Shown: positions 1 through 9,347 of the stretch, one piece after another
Numbering within the stretch: the first letter of the stretch is position 1
Layout of the letters: every line of letters begins with the position of its first letter
NCBI GenBank assembly: GCA_030448265.1
Contig: JAUJNG010000001.1
Coordinates: 338,490-402,489 of the forward strand
Source: Abditibacterium sp.
GTDB lineage: Bacteria > Armatimonadota > Abditibacteriia > Abditibacteriales > Abditibacteriaceae
Direction of reading: 5' to 3'
Length of the DNA stretch: 64,000 bases
Translations under genes and position numbers: made by a program
Notes under the pieces: model-generated
Told to the model about the DNA's origin: nothing
What the model saw: the letters and a program-made list of their open reading frames with translations, nothing else
Databases searched by the model: none

Positions 1-2
1 CG

Positions 3-884
3 GGCGGCAAAGGTCGCATCAATCTGGTGCTGTTCGTGCCCAACGGGCGCGCGGGAGCGGCGCCGGTGTTCGTTTTGGCCTCCCATCGCGGCGCGCAGAA
101 CATTGACCCGACACGGCAAAACAAAAGCGATTTCTGGCCCGCCGAAGCGATAATCAAACGCGGCTACGCGGCGGCGGCGTTTCTCACCGCCGACCTCGAC
201 CCCGACAAAGACGACGATTTTCGTAACGGCGTGCATGGCCTCTTTGACGCGCCGCGAAAAGAAGGCGAAAAACGCGCGCCCGATGCCTGGGGCACTATCG
301 CGGCCTGGGCCTGGGGCGCGAGCCGCGTTTTGGATTATCTGGAAAGTGACCCCGACGTGGATGCCAAACGGGTGGCGATTGTGGGCCATTCGCGCGGCGG
401 GAAAACCGCGCTGTGGGCGGGCGCGAGCGACCCGCGCTTTGCCCTGGTGGTTTCCAACAATTCCGGCTCGACGGGCGCGGCCCTTTCGCGCGGCAAGCGG
501 GGCGAAACCATCGCGCTGCTCAACAAGGAGTTCCCGCACTGGGCCAACGCCAACTACAAGAAATTCGACGGCAAAGAAGCCGAACTGCCGGTTGACCAGC
601 ACCAACTCATAGCTTTGATGGCGCCGCGTCCGGTCTACATCGCCAGCGCGATTGCCGACAAATGGGCCGACCCGCAGGGCGAGTTTTTGAGCGGCGTGGC
701 CGCCTCGCCGGTTTACGAGCTTTTGGGCAAGAAAGGCGTGACGGCGACCGCGTTTCCCGCCCTCGAAAAGCCGCTTCACGACGGCTTTATCGGCTATCAT
801 GTGCGGCGCGGCGGACACGGGCTTGGCCTTTACGATTGGACGCAGTTCATGGATTTCGCGGATGTGAGAATGCCGAAACCGTGA
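3..884 (+). CDS. glucuronoyl esterase-like alpha/beta hydrolase (CE15), 5' truncated
   Basis: The gene enters from the left edge; the reading frame is open from base 3, so the true start and any signal peptide lie outside the window. The visible 293 residues match the core of CE15 glucuronoyl esterases, which cut ester bonds between 4-O-methylglucuronic acid on xylan and lignin. Seen directly: the nucleophile motif GHSRGGKTALW (Ser in GHSRG), the family block LPVDQHQLIALMAPRPVYI, a WADPQGEF segment and the C-terminal catalytic His region GYHVRRGGHGL. The stop lies 19 nt before the next gene on the same strand. The neighbours are secreted glycosidases and esterases, which fits a hemicellulose role. 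Substrate specificity is inferred from family only; an acetyl-xylan-type esterase of the same fold is the alternative. Confidence 0.8.
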   Translation, partial: GGKGRINLVLFVPNGRAGAAPVFVLASHRGAQNIDPTRQNKSDFWPAEAIIKRGYAAAAFLTADLDPDKDDDFRNGVHGLFDAPRKEGEKRAPDAWGTIAAWAWGASRVLDYLESDPDVDAKRVAIVGHSRGGKTALWAGASDPRFALVVSNNSGSTGAALSRGKRGETIALLNKEFPHWANANYKKFDGKEAELPVDQHQLIALMAPRPVYIASAIADKWADPQGEFLSGVAASPVYELLGKKGVTATAFPALEKPLHDGFIGYHVRRGGHGLGLYDWTQFMDFADVRMPKP

Positions 885-903
885 CAATCTCCGCCAACCT
901 CCA

Positions 904-1938
904 ATGAAATTTCTCACCCTCGCTTTCTTTTTGGCCCTCGCCCTTCCACTCGCGGCGCAGGAAGGCGTTGCGCCGCACGCCGAGGCGCCCAAAGCGGCGG
1001 AAAAAGAGGTTTTTTACGGGCGCCGTCTCGAACCGAGGCGCGGCGTGCTGCACGGCATCGGGCAAAGCGACGACATTTTCGCCGAGTATTACGCCCAAAT
1101 CGGCGCCACCAAACCGGCGCTTTTAATGACTTACGTGAGCCTGAGCCGCGCCGACAAAACCAAATATTTCGAGAATCTGCGCGCGCAGTTGGCGAAATAT
1201 GACAGCTTCGTCATCCCGCAAATCGGCGTCGGGCTGGGCAAGGCGCAGGAAGTCGTCGACGGCAAGCACGACGCAGGCATCGAATCGCTGTGCATAGGCT
1301 TGAAATCGCTCAATCGACCGGCGTTCGTGCGGATCGGCTACGAGTTCAACGGCGAGTGGAATAACTTGCAGCCCGAACCCTTCAAAGCCGCGTGGATTCG
1401 CGTCGTCAAGGCACTTCGCGCGCATGGATTGAACGACGTGGCGACGGTGTGGTGTTACGCGCCCGAAGGGATGCACAAGAACTACATGGACTATTTCCCA
1501 GGCGAGGAGTGGGTGGACTGGTGGGCGATTGACCTCTTCAGTCCCGAACATTTCACGGTTGGCGACACCCATTTGTTTCTCAAAGACGCCGCCAAAGGTC
1601 GCTTTCCGGTGATGATTGGGGAAAGCACGCCGCGCTGGGTTGGCGTGGACAGGGGCGAAAAATCGTGGCGGACGTGGTTCGCGCGCTATTTCAAATTGAT
1701 TCGTTCTTACCCGCAAATCAAGTCGTTTTGCTACATCACCTACGACTGGGCCGCCAAGTGGAAGCCTGGCTCGACGCTCGCCGATTGGGGCGACGCGCGG
1801 GTGTGGCAAGACCCAATTGTCTGGCAGAAATGGCGGGCCGAAATGCAAAACCCGCTTTACCTTCACGCTTCAACCGAAGCCCAGACGCGCGCGGCACTCG
1901 GTTTGAAGCCGCCGGCGCCTCAAAATCCAACGCCATGA
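904..1938 (+). CDS. secreted GH26-like glycosidase
   Basis: A 344-aa protein with a clear Sec signal peptide (MKFLTLAFFLALALPLAAQ). The rest fits a single TIM barrel of clan GH-A. Seen directly: RIGYEFNGEWN around residue 147, which matches the acid/base Glu strand of GH26, and MIGESTPRW with Glu240 in the position of the catalytic nucleophile. GH26 enzymes are mainly beta-mannanases, with some mixed-linkage glucanases and xylanases; which applies here cannot be read from sequence alone. The stop overlaps the next start by four bases (ATGA at 1935-1938), implying translational coupling. Length is normal for a one-domain GH26. Confidence 0.7.
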   Translation: MKFLTLAFFLALALPLAAQEGVAPHAEAPKAAEKEVFYGRRLEPRRGVLHGIGQSDDIFAEYYAQIGATKPALLMTYVSLSRADKTKYFENLRAQLAKYDSFVIPQIGVGLGKAQEVVDGKHDAGIESLCIGLKSLNRPAFVRIGYEFNGEWNNLQPEPFKAAWIRVVKALRAHGLNDVATVWCYAPEGMHKNYMDYFPGEEWVDWWAIDLFSPEHFTVGDTHLFLKDAAKGRFPVMIGESTPRWVGVDRGEKSWRTWFARYFKLIRSYPQIKSFCYITYDWAAKWKPGSTLADWGDARVWQDPIVWQKWRAEMQNPLYLHASTEAQTRAALGLKPPAPQNPTP

Positions 1939-3707
1939 AGCGAACCATTTCCGCGCGCGATTACCTGCCGCGTCTCGAAGCCGACTGCCGCCGCGACATC
2001 GAAAAGATGGTTATCCGCGACGACGGCGCGCTGCACAAACGCGAACGCATCATCACGCTTTTGCCTGGCCCCCAGGCGTGCGAACTGGCGCTTAAACACG
2101 CCGTCGCGTTTCATCTGGGCCAAAACCACGAATACGCCGATTTTGCACGCGCCGCTTTGAAGTGGGCGCAAATTGGTCTGGTCGAATGGCACGGGCAGCA
2201 GTTCTGGGCGCAGGAAATCACGCCGAGTCTGTGCAATCACGGGCGCTGGATTCGCCACGTTTTCTACGCCGCGCGCGCCCTGAACGACGACGAAGCGATG
2301 AATTGGGCCGCCGAGTTCATGGCGCGCTGGCCTTTTGTCGAGGGCAAAGGCTTCGTCGAGCGCGTTCTGGCGGGGCCGCAACTGCCGACCTCGGTGGGCG
2401 GTTTTTCGCACACCTATAATATGCGCGCCGAAGGCGCCGTTGATGCCTGGATGCTCGGCCACGTCACCCGAAACGACACGCTGATGCAACGCGGCGAAGA
2501 AGAAATCTGCAACTTCATCCTGCGGGGCCAGCGCGCCGACGGTCACTGGGATTATGGCGCGCGCGCCGAGGGCATGAGCGAGGGCGAGTCGTGCCTGCCC
2601 AACGAGTTCAACTATTCGTTTTATCTGACAGTGATTCTGTCCAATCTGCTGGCGTTTCCCCAGTGGAAGGAGCGCATCGCGCCCGCCGTGACACGCTCCT
2701 ACGACGCTTTGCGCGCCAGTTTCGAGCGACCCGACGGCAGCCTGAGCGCGCCCGTGCATTGGGGCGCGGCCCACATCTTCGAGTCCACGATTTTTAGCGC
2801 CATTACCGCCTGGCGGCTGCAAACCCACGCCGGAGAAACCAAATACGCGGGTGTCGCAGCGCGCGCGCTGCATTGGAAGGAACAAACCCCAATTTCCGGC
2901 ACGCGCCCGCTGTTCTGGGACAGGCATTTATTGGAAATGATGGCCGAAGATTTTGTCGTTGAAGGCGAAGGCGCCGACAAAAGGCAAATAATCGAGACGC
3001 TGCGCCAGGTCGAGCGCGAAATCTCCACGCCGCTCGCTTCCCATATGCAGTTCGGGCGCTATTACGGCAACCTGCCAGTCGCGTTGGCGATGCAGCGCTT
3101 TATCCAGTTTTCGCAAGAGGACGCCGCGCCGCGCGAGGTCGAAGTGCCGCCGCATCCTACGCCATCGGCCCCTTCGATTTTAGAATGGGAACACGAGACG
3201 AACATCCTGAGCGGCAGCGCAATTTGGAGCCACGACGCGCGGTTTCTTCATGCGCGCTTCGAGGTCAAAAACGACGCGCACTGGCAGCCGTATCACGGTT
3301 TCGAGTTGTTTCGCGGCGACGGCGTGATTCTGATTTTCGAGGGCGAAAATGAGGTGCGCCTCAGTCTGGCCCTCGCGGAAAACGGCCCCCTGATTTTTCG
3401 CTACGACAACGCGCACGGCTTTGGCGCCGTTCGTTCGTGGCTGCCCGCAGGCGCAAAAGAAGGCGAAGTGCTGCCCAAATCGAGTTTGCAAGTCGAAAAC
3501 GACGGCGCGACGTTGATTTACGACGCGCGTTTGAGTTGGGAAGAACTCGGCGCGTCGCCCGACGAAAACGAAATTGTGCTGAGTTGGACGCTCACCAAGC
3601 TGCGCCCGCACGGTTGGCAGCACAACTCGTGGGGCCGCAACCCTTTCGATTCCACCATCGCGCGCGAGGCGGGCGTTTTACGTTTGCAGCAAGGAACAAA
3701 CGCATGA
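1935..3707 (+). CDS. alpha/alpha-toroid protein with C-terminal CBM9-like domain
   Basis: A 590-aa protein. I chose the ATG at 1935 because it overlaps the GH26 stop as ATGA and is followed by MKRTISARDYLPRLEADC; upstream in-frame codons lie inside the GH26 gene. Residues of roughly 1-390 are helix-rich with spaced aromatic motifs (WGAAHIFESTIFSAITAW, GHWDYGARAEG) like six-hairpin glycosidases or lyases. The last ~190 residues look like a CBM9/DOMON-type beta-sandwich (DARFLHARFEVKNDAHW, then DGVILIFEGENE). No signal peptide is visible, which is odd in a run of exported proteins. The catalytic activity is not recognisable. The stop again overlaps the next gene as ATGA (3704-3707). Confidence 0.55.
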   Translation: MKRTISARDYLPRLEADCRRDIEKMVIRDDGALHKRERIITLLPGPQACELALKHAVAFHLGQNHEYADFARAALKWAQIGLVEWHGQQFWAQEITPSLCNHGRWIRHVFYAARALNDDEAMNWAAEFMARWPFVEGKGFVERVLAGPQLPTSVGGFSHTYNMRAEGAVDAWMLGHVTRNDTLMQRGEEEICNFILRGQRADGHWDYGARAEGMSEGESCLPNEFNYSFYLTVILSNLLAFPQWKERIAPAVTRSYDALRASFERPDGSLSAPVHWGAAHIFESTIFSAITAWRLQTHAGETKYAGVAARALHWKEQTPISGTRPLFWDRHLLEMMAEDFVVEGEGADKRQIIETLRQVEREISTPLASHMQFGRYYGNLPVALAMQRFIQFSQEDAAPREVEVPPHPTPSAPSILEWEHETNILSGSAIWSHDARFLHARFEVKNDAHWQPYHGFELFRGDGVILIFEGENEVRLSLALAENGPLIFRYDNAHGFGAVRSWLPAGAKEGEVLPKSSLQVENDGATLIYDARLSWEELGASPDENEIVLSWTLTKLRPHGWQHNSWGRNPFDSTIAREAGVLRLQQGTNA

Positions 3708-4984
3708 AAACCGCATTTTTCGGGGCGCTGAGCCTTCTCATGATGACTCCTCTCGCCTTCGCGCAGGCTGTTGACCCGTTCGCGCCGTTTCTGGGCAAAG
3801 CGCCGCCCATCGTGCGCGAGTTGGGGACGGAAGAAAGCGATGGCGTCATGGTGCGCCGCGTGGTTTTCTATTCGCGCACGGCGCAAACGCCAAACGGCGT
3901 CAAAGATTCGCAGATTTTCGCCGCCATTGCGCGGCCCAAAGCGGCGGGAAAATATCCTGGGCTTCTGGTGCTCCACGGCGGCGGCGGGAGCGCCGAAATC
4001 GGGCGCGCCAGAGCGTGGGCGGCGCGCGGTTATATCGTCATCGCGCCCGATTTGCCTGGTGTGGCCAATGCCAGCCCCAAAGAAGACAAGGTGCCCCTTT
4101 CATCCGGTGCCTGGAAAGGGCCGTATGGCGCCGATCGTTTTGTGGCGCCGGTCGAAAACAGCACGATTTTCGATGGGGTGTTGAGCGCGCTGCAAAGCCT
4201 GTATTTGCTTCGCGCGCAGCCGGATGTGGACACGTCGCGCATCGGCGTGACGGGCATTTCGTGGGGCGGCTACACCGCGACGATGGTCGCGGGACTGGCC
4301 GGACGCGATGTCCATGCCGTGTTTTCGGTTTACGGGAGCGGGTTTTACGACAGGGGCAGCACCTTTCAAAAAGCCTCGGAACTGGGCGGCATGAAGCCCG
4401 AAGACGCCGCGCAATGGCTGCGCTGGCTCGATGCGGGACGGCGCGCGCCGCACCTTTCGGCGGCTTATTTCGTGGCATCGGCGGCCAATGACAATTGGTT
4501 TTATCCATCGGCTGTCATGGCGACTTTGAACGCGGTTTCCGGCCCGCGAGATCATCTTTTCGCGCCCAATGCGAGCCACGCGATTCCGCTTCCTGGCGGC
4601 ACCAAACAGGGCAGTAACAGCGTGCCCTCGGCGTCCGACGGCCCTGGCTGGCTGGCGATGGAAAACGCGTTTTTCGACTGGCATCTCAAAAACCAGGGCG
4701 CGCCGCTGCTGGTCGTGACGCTTGGAAAAAGCGAGAAAACTGAGGCCGCAACGCGCGTTCGATTCCGCGTCCGCAGCGCCGCGCCGGTGCAAAGCGCGCA
4801 GGTTTTCTACAGCCTCAGCGACGCCCCCTGGCCCAAACGGAAATGGCTGCCAATCCCCGCCTTATGGCTGGGCGAAGGACGTTACCAGGCGCTGATTCCG
4901 CTCCAAAGCGGCGCCGATTGGTTCGCCCTCGTTTCCGACACGCGGCCCGTCACGGTGGCGAGTGACCTTCAAAAATTGGAGTGA
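3704..4984 (+). CDS. secreted dienelactone-hydrolase/acetyl-esterase-like alpha/beta hydrolase
   Basis: A 426-aa protein whose start overlaps the previous stop. Signal peptide MKTAFFGALSLLMMTPLAFA. The alpha/beta-hydrolase core shows the oxyanion strand LLVLHGGGG, then GYIVIAPDLPG, and the nucleophile elbow GISWGGYTA (Ser in G-x-S-x-G-G). A late NASHAIPLP segment is a plausible catalytic His. The last ~100 residues form an extra domain (FYSLSDAPWPKRKW...GADWFALVSDTRPV) of the type seen in PhoPQ-regulated or acetyl-esterase-like proteins. Among CE15 and GH26-like genes, removal of ester substituents from hemicellulose is the likely job; this is inference. A 100-bp inverted repeat follows it directly. 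Confidence 0.7.
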   Translation: MKTAFFGALSLLMMTPLAFAQAVDPFAPFLGKAPPIVRELGTEESDGVMVRRVVFYSRTAQTPNGVKDSQIFAAIARPKAAGKYPGLLVLHGGGGSAEIGRARAWAARGYIVIAPDLPGVANASPKEDKVPLSSGAWKGPYGADRFVAPVENSTIFDGVLSALQSLYLLRAQPDVDTSRIGVTGISWGGYTATMVAGLAGRDVHAVFSVYGSGFYDRGSTFQKASELGGMKPEDAAQWLRWLDAGRRAPHLSAAYFVASAANDNWFYPSAVMATLNAVSGPRDHLFAPNASHAIPLPGGTKQGSNSVPSASDGPGWLAMENAFFDWHLKNQGAPLLVVTLGKSEKTEAATRVRFRVRSAAPVQSAQVFYSLSDAPWPKRKWLPIPALWLGEGRYQALIPLQSGADWFALVSDTRPVTVASDLQKLE

Positions 4985-4988
4985 CTTA

Positions 4989-5085
4989 ATGAACCACAGA
5001 GACACAGAGGCACAGAGATTTTTTGAGAAGAGAATCAACTCCATTTTCTCCTTCCCTCTTTTTTCTCTGTGTCTCTGTGGTTCAT
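4989..5085. repeat. inverted repeat, 21-bp perfect arms (HRDTEAQR-type palindrome)
   Basis: The arms 4989-5009 and 5065-5085 are perfect reverse complements (ATGAACCACAGAGACACAG...), separated by 55 nt. In translation the left arm reads NHRDTEAQR and the right arm SLCLCGS, the well-known spurious peptides made by a dispersed palindromic repeat found in many bacterial genomes. It fills the gap between the esterase and the large glycosidase gene. The beginning of another member occurs at 57886-57912. Confidence 0.8.
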
Positions 5086-5130
5086 TCCTCGCGGCGCCCA
5101 AACAAACCAGCAATGTTTCGAGAAAACCCC

Positions 5131-8100
5131 ATGAAATCCCTCTTTTTTGCCTTGAATCTGTTATTGGCGTCGCTCGCCGTCGCCGCGCCGCCCGAAGTGG
5201 AGGCGCTCAAAACCGTGCCCGTGACGATGGAAACCTCCAAGCGGCTGGAGGCCATCATGGCCAACTCGCAAAAATTGGCCGACGCGGGTGAGTTCCAGTC
5301 CGCCGCCGATTTGCGGGCGCAGATGTTGGAGCATTTTCCTGGCACCCTGGCGCCGGTTTTTGATGAGCCTTACAAATCGAAGGCGCTGGGGCAGTTCTGG
5401 GGCATCGAGATGGGCGACGCCATCAAAGCGATTCGCACCGGCCCAGGCGAAGGCGCCAATGGCTGGGGCTGGGAAGCGGTTTTAAGCTGGTATCGGCAGG
5501 CGGGCGATTATCGCGGCCTCGTCGCGGCCTACGAAAAGCTGCTGCGTGACCCTTATCACATCTTTCGGGACTACGAAATCGCGCGCCACCGCCGCGTCAT
5601 TGACGACTTGAAAGCGCGATTCGACACGGTTTGGATGGAAAACCTCTCGATTCCCAAAACTTCGCTCATCAATCCGCAGTTGGAAGTGAGTTTCGAGGTC
5701 GTCAACGCTTTTTTAACTCCCCAGTCGAGCGGCGCGATTGCGCTCGAAGTGCGCGATGAAACGGGAAAAATCGCCGCGAAAAACACCTTGCCCGCCATCG
5801 AACTGCCCGCGCAGTCGCGCCGCAGACTGACGTGGCGACCTAACATCACCCGCGCGGGCCAGTTTTCGCTGGCGGTTGCCCGCGCCGCTTCCGACCCACT
5901 CAGAGGCACTTTCGCGTTCGCCGACAAAGCCGCGCCCAAAGTTTTGGCGGCGGGGCGCGCGGTTTTGCAAACCGATGACTCGATCTTGAGCGAGGGCGCG
6001 CGAATTGTGGCCGCGCCGTGGAGCGAGGGCAAAAAAGCGATTTCTTTCCCTGGCCGCGCTTCGTTTCCTGTTCGCGTGAGCCGTGACAGCGCCTATTATC
6101 TTCAAATTTCCAACCTCATGGAGCGCGCCTACGAGCCGACGCCTTGGGAAATCTGGATTGACGGCCAGAACAACACGCCGTCGGGAATGCACGGCTCCGG
6201 CCCGCCGCATTTCGTGCATTTCGATGTGCGTCCCGTCGCGGGCGGCGTCCAAAACCGCACTTTCTGGCGCGTGCCGCTCCATCTCGCCAGGGGCGACCAC
6301 ACCATTGACATCGCGCTCAGTCTGGGCCAGCAGCTCGATTCGGTCACTCTCGTTCCGGCCATTGACGACAAAGTGGTCGTTAAAGCGGTGCGCTGCGCCG
6401 CGCCGTTTGCGATGTTCTATCCCAACGAGAAAATCGACCTCACCGTCACTCTCGAAAACCTCTCCGACGCGCCGCTGCAACTGCGCGGCGAAACGCTGTG
6501 GGGCGGTTTTCGCCAGCGCGGACTGGGCGGCTGGGTCGGCGTTTCGTCGGCGACTCAGCTTTCTCACGCCAAAACTTACAAGCGCGAACCATTGTCGCTC
6601 TCGATTCCGGCGAAAGGCACGCTTGAGATTCCGGTCAATTACAACCCTGGAGAAATGGGGCACATTGACCCCACGTTTTACCTGAGCGATGGGCAGGGCG
6701 TTTATCTGGGCATGGGCGCGTCGTTCGCGCGCATTTTTAGGCCGGTGGAAGGGCCGCGTCCCGATTCGATTTTCGGGGCAGATTTGTTTGGCGCCCGCGA
6801 AGCCGAGTTCGCGGGGCGATTGGGCCTCAAGCGCGGGCGGCGCGGCAGGGGTGCCGATTTCTACAAAGCGGCGGCGAAATACGGCATCAAAAACGTGATG
6901 ATTCTGGGCCAGCCCGACAATCTGCCCTTTCAGCCCACCGGCAAGCGCATCGGCGCCGATACGATGCCCAGTCCTGGCTCGCTGCCCAACTACGAAAAGT
7001 GGGTTTACGAGCAGGTTTTGCCCTACAAAGACCAAATCGAAGCGGTGATTTTCCAGAACGAACCCTGGGAAGGCAAGACCTACTGGGGCTATTCGGCGCG
7101 CGGCGACCATTATCGAGACGTGCTGAAATACCTTTATCGAGGCGTCAAGCGCGCCAATCCCAGCATTAAAGTTCTGGCCGGTGACTCCAATCTCAACCTG
7201 CGCTGGAACCTGCTCGCCGAGCCTGGCATGGAGCGGTATTTCGACGGCGCCAGCGTGCATTACGGTGGCGTGGTGCAGGACGACCCCGCCTATTTTCGCG
7301 CGCTCGGCGAGGAACCTTGGAACACCGAATTCTGGTTTGGCGAAGGCGCCGACGATTCGCAGGTCGTGGTCGAACACCTGCTGCACCTGATGCACGGCTA
7401 CAAAATGCTCAACTCGTTCATCCCGTTCTGGGCCGGAGCGGGCAGCGGCAGCGCGCGCCCGCGCACCCGTTTCGAGTCGCGCGAAGGCAAGCTGCGCTAC
7501 ATCGAACTGGGCAAGGAATCGGAAGCCAAAACGCCATACTCACAATACGATGTCGGCTCGATTGTGCCCGTCGAAGCGGCGATGATTCACTTTCTCACCG
7601 ATGTGGATTACCGCGAAGTCGTGAAGCCGCTCACCGTGCCCTGGGCCTTCACCTTCACCGGAAAACGCGACAAAGCGGGGCAAAACGTCGCGGTTTTGAC
7701 TTCCAACATCGGCGTCGGAATGCCAGGCGACCAGGCGCGCGAAAAATGGCAGGTTTACGCTTCCACCAAACCCACGCGCGCTTTCGTGCCGCCGCAAAAC
7801 GTGCCCCAGAGCGGCGAATTCGTCATCCCCGACGCGAATGGGAGTCTGCAAGCCTTCGACATCCTCGGCAACCCGACGGGACGGCGCGATGGCGGCAGTT
7901 TGGTGGTTCCGGTCGGCGCCGAAGCGGTTTATCTGACCCATCGCGGCGCCTATGACGAGTTCGCGCAGCTTCTCAAAGGTGGCACGACGCGCAAGCACCG
8001 GCCCTTTCAAATCACGCTGCACGACTTCGCCGCGCCGCTCGACGCGAAGCCGGTTTTGCGCGTCAAGTTGCACAACCTTTATCCGCAGGCGCAGGGCGGC

Positions 8101-9150
8101 ACGGTGCGCGTGGTGTCGTCGCCCGATATTCAATTCGGCACGACGCAAAAGCCGATTCCAACCCTCGCGCCTGGCGCGGAAACCTGGGTCGAATTTCCCA
8201 TCGCGGGCGCCAAAATCAACGCGCGCAACGAGTATTTAGTGACGGTCGAAGCGACTTCCCAGAGCGGCGACAAGGCGGTTTTAAGCGAAACGCTGTCAGT
8301 GGCGACCGCCGTTTTTGGAAGTGTCCAAGTGGACGGCGACGTGAGCGAATGGAAGCGCATCGGCGCGGTTCCGCAGTTCATGAGCGACCGTTCCGGCCCC
8401 GATTCGACTTTCAAGGCCATTGACCCCTTCGCTGACACGCGAAACATTGGGGCGGGACTTTACGGCGAGTTTGCCACCGCGTGGGACGAGGCCAATTTTT
8501 ACTTCATGGCGCGCATCCACGACCCCAGTCACGAACTGCAAATCTCCAACTTCCGCGATTTCGACCGCCATCTGTTCTTTCCCTATCCCAACGATTACAT
8601 CTATCGCACGCGCGGCTGGGCGGGCAATAACTCCATCGCGGTTCACCCCAAGGGCGTTTATTTCAACATCCAGGCCCGCGAGCGCACCAGGGGTTTCAAA
8701 GCCAACCCCGAAGACGTCCTTGACCCGACTGACTGGCGCTATCGCATCGGCCAGTTTCGCACCAGCGACTACGATTTCATCGCCTACGAAACCCGCTTCG
8801 GGCCGGAACTGATGAAAACCCGCAAAGACGACTTTTATTTCATCCATCCGCTGCCCATCAAGACCGATTTCATGCGTCTCAACTCGCAGGTTCCAGGCAA
8901 CAAATTGGAAATCAATTTCAACAAAAAGACCGGCATCGTGACCTACGAAGGCGCGATTCCGTGGAGCGAAATGCCAAATTTGAAGCCGGTCGCGGGTCGC
9001 CAGTTCAAGCTGGGCTGGTTCTTAGCGGAAGGCGTGCGCGACGGCCTGGAATGGAACATGGGCCGCAGCACCAGTGTTTTGAACTCGGCGGGCTTCGAAT
9101 TTCAAGGCAAATGGTCAACCGAAACGCCGTGGAGCCTTTACAAAAAATGA
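5131..9150 (+). CDS. very large secreted clan GH-A-like glycosidase with CBM9-like C-terminus
   Basis: A 1339-aa protein. The ATG at 5131 is chosen because it opens a signal peptide (MKSLFFALNLLLASLAVAA); the reading frame continues upstream only through an inverted repeat. About 600 residues of N-terminal beta-sandwich and spacer precede a TIM-barrel segment: FQNEPWEG gives a candidate acid/base at Glu644, and WNTEFWFGEG a candidate nucleophile at Glu733, the clan GH-A spacing. A short beta-domain (AFDILGNPTGRRDGG) follows, then a CBM9-like domain beginning VDGDVSEWKRIG near residue 1070. The DxxGN beta-domain recurs in the GH39-like genes and in the partial gene at 62594. Family below clan level is not clear; GH39 and GH30 are candidates. 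It overlaps the next small gene by ATGA. Confidence 0.6.
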   Translation: MKSLFFALNLLLASLAVAAPPEVEALKTVPVTMETSKRLEAIMANSQKLADAGEFQSAADLRAQMLEHFPGTLAPVFDEPYKSKALGQFWGIEMGDAIKAIRTGPGEGANGWGWEAVLSWYRQAGDYRGLVAAYEKLLRDPYHIFRDYEIARHRRVIDDLKARFDTVWMENLSIPKTSLINPQLEVSFEVVNAFLTPQSSGAIALEVRDETGKIAAKNTLPAIELPAQSRRRLTWRPNITRAGQFSLAVARAASDPLRGTFAFADKAAPKVLAAGRAVLQTDDSILSEGARIVAAPWSEGKKAISFPGRASFPVRVSRDSAYYLQISNLMERAYEPTPWEIWIDGQNNTPSGMHGSGPPHFVHFDVRPVAGGVQNRTFWRVPLHLARGDHTIDIALSLGQQLDSVTLVPAIDDKVVVKAVRCAAPFAMFYPNEKIDLTVTLENLSDAPLQLRGETLWGGFRQRGLGGWVGVSSATQLSHAKTYKREPLSLSIPAKGTLEIPVNYNPGEMGHIDPTFYLSDGQGVYLGMGASFARIFRPVEGPRPDSIFGADLFGAREAEFAGRLGLKRGRRGRGADFYKAAAKYGIKNVMILGQPDNLPFQPTGKRIGADTMPSPGSLPNYEKWVYEQVLPYKDQIEAVIFQNEPWEGKTYWGYSARGDHYRDVLKYLYRGVKRANPSIKVLAGDSNLNLRWNLLAEPGMERYFDGASVHYGGVVQDDPAYFRALGEEPWNTEFWFGEGADDSQVVVEHLLHLMHGYKMLNSFIPFWAGAGSGSARPRTRFESREGKLRYIELGKESEAKTPYSQYDVGSIVPVEAAMIHFLTDVDYREVVKPLTVPWAFTFTGKRDKAGQNVAVLTSNIGVGMPGDQAREKWQVYASTKPTRAFVPPQNVPQSGEFVIPDANGSLQAFDILGNPTGRRDGGSLVVPVGAEAVYLTHRGAYDEFAQLLKGGTTRKHRPFQITLHDFAAPLDAKPVLRVKLHNLYPQAQGGTVRVVSSPDIQFGTTQKPIPTLAPGAETWVEFPIAGAKINARNEYLVTVEATSQSGDKAVLSETLSVATAVFGSVQVDGDVSEWKRIGAVPQFMSDRSGPDSTFKAIDPFADTRNIGAGLYGEFATAWDEANFYFMARIHDPSHELQISNFRDFDRHLFFPYPNDYIYRTRGWAGNNSIAVHPKGVYFNIQARERTRGFKANPEDVLDPTDWRYRIGQFRTSDYDFIAYETRFGPELMKTRKDDFYFIHPLPIKTDFMRLNSQVPGNKLEINFNKKTGIVTYEGAIPWSEMPNLKPVAGRQFKLGWFLAEGVRDGLEWNMGRSTSVLNSAGFEFQGKWSTETPWSLYKK

Positions 9151-9347
9151 AAATCACCCTCACCGGCGCGGCGGGACGTTTGGGCACCCATGTCTGCCGC
9201 GCTTTAGTGGAAGCGGGCCACGAAGTGCGCGCCGTCGATCAGGTCGCGCGGGCCGAGTTTCTGGTCAAAATGTTTGATATTTCGCGCATCACTGACGAAA
9301 CCGGCTGGGAGCCGCGCGACGAATGGTTTTTGGAGCCGAATCCATGA
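9147..9347 (+). pseudogene. internally deleted NAD(P)-dependent epimerase/dehydratase remnant
   Basis: A 66-codon frame, coupled by ATGA to both neighbours. Its first 30 residues are the Rossmann start of an extended SDR (TGAAGRLGTHVCRALVEAGH, a TGxxGxxG nucleotide motif). It then jumps straight to FDISRITDETGWEPRDEW, which in intact epimerases is the extreme C-terminus (FDISRxxxxLGWxPR). The ~200 residues between, including YxxxK, are absent, yet the frame is kept. It cannot be a working epimerase. It may be a deletion relic kept because it couples translation of 5131 and 9344. Confidence 0.7.

Noticed and set aside
1665-1934. Longer start for the toroid/CBM9-like protein
   Set aside because: The extra 90 codons lie wholly inside the GH26-like gene in another frame and have no sensible protein pattern; ATGA coupling at 1935 explains the start.
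4962-5291. Frames encoding NHRDTEAQR and SLCLCGS
   Set aside because: These are translations of the palindromic repeat at 4989-5085 joined to out-of-frame sequence of the next gene.
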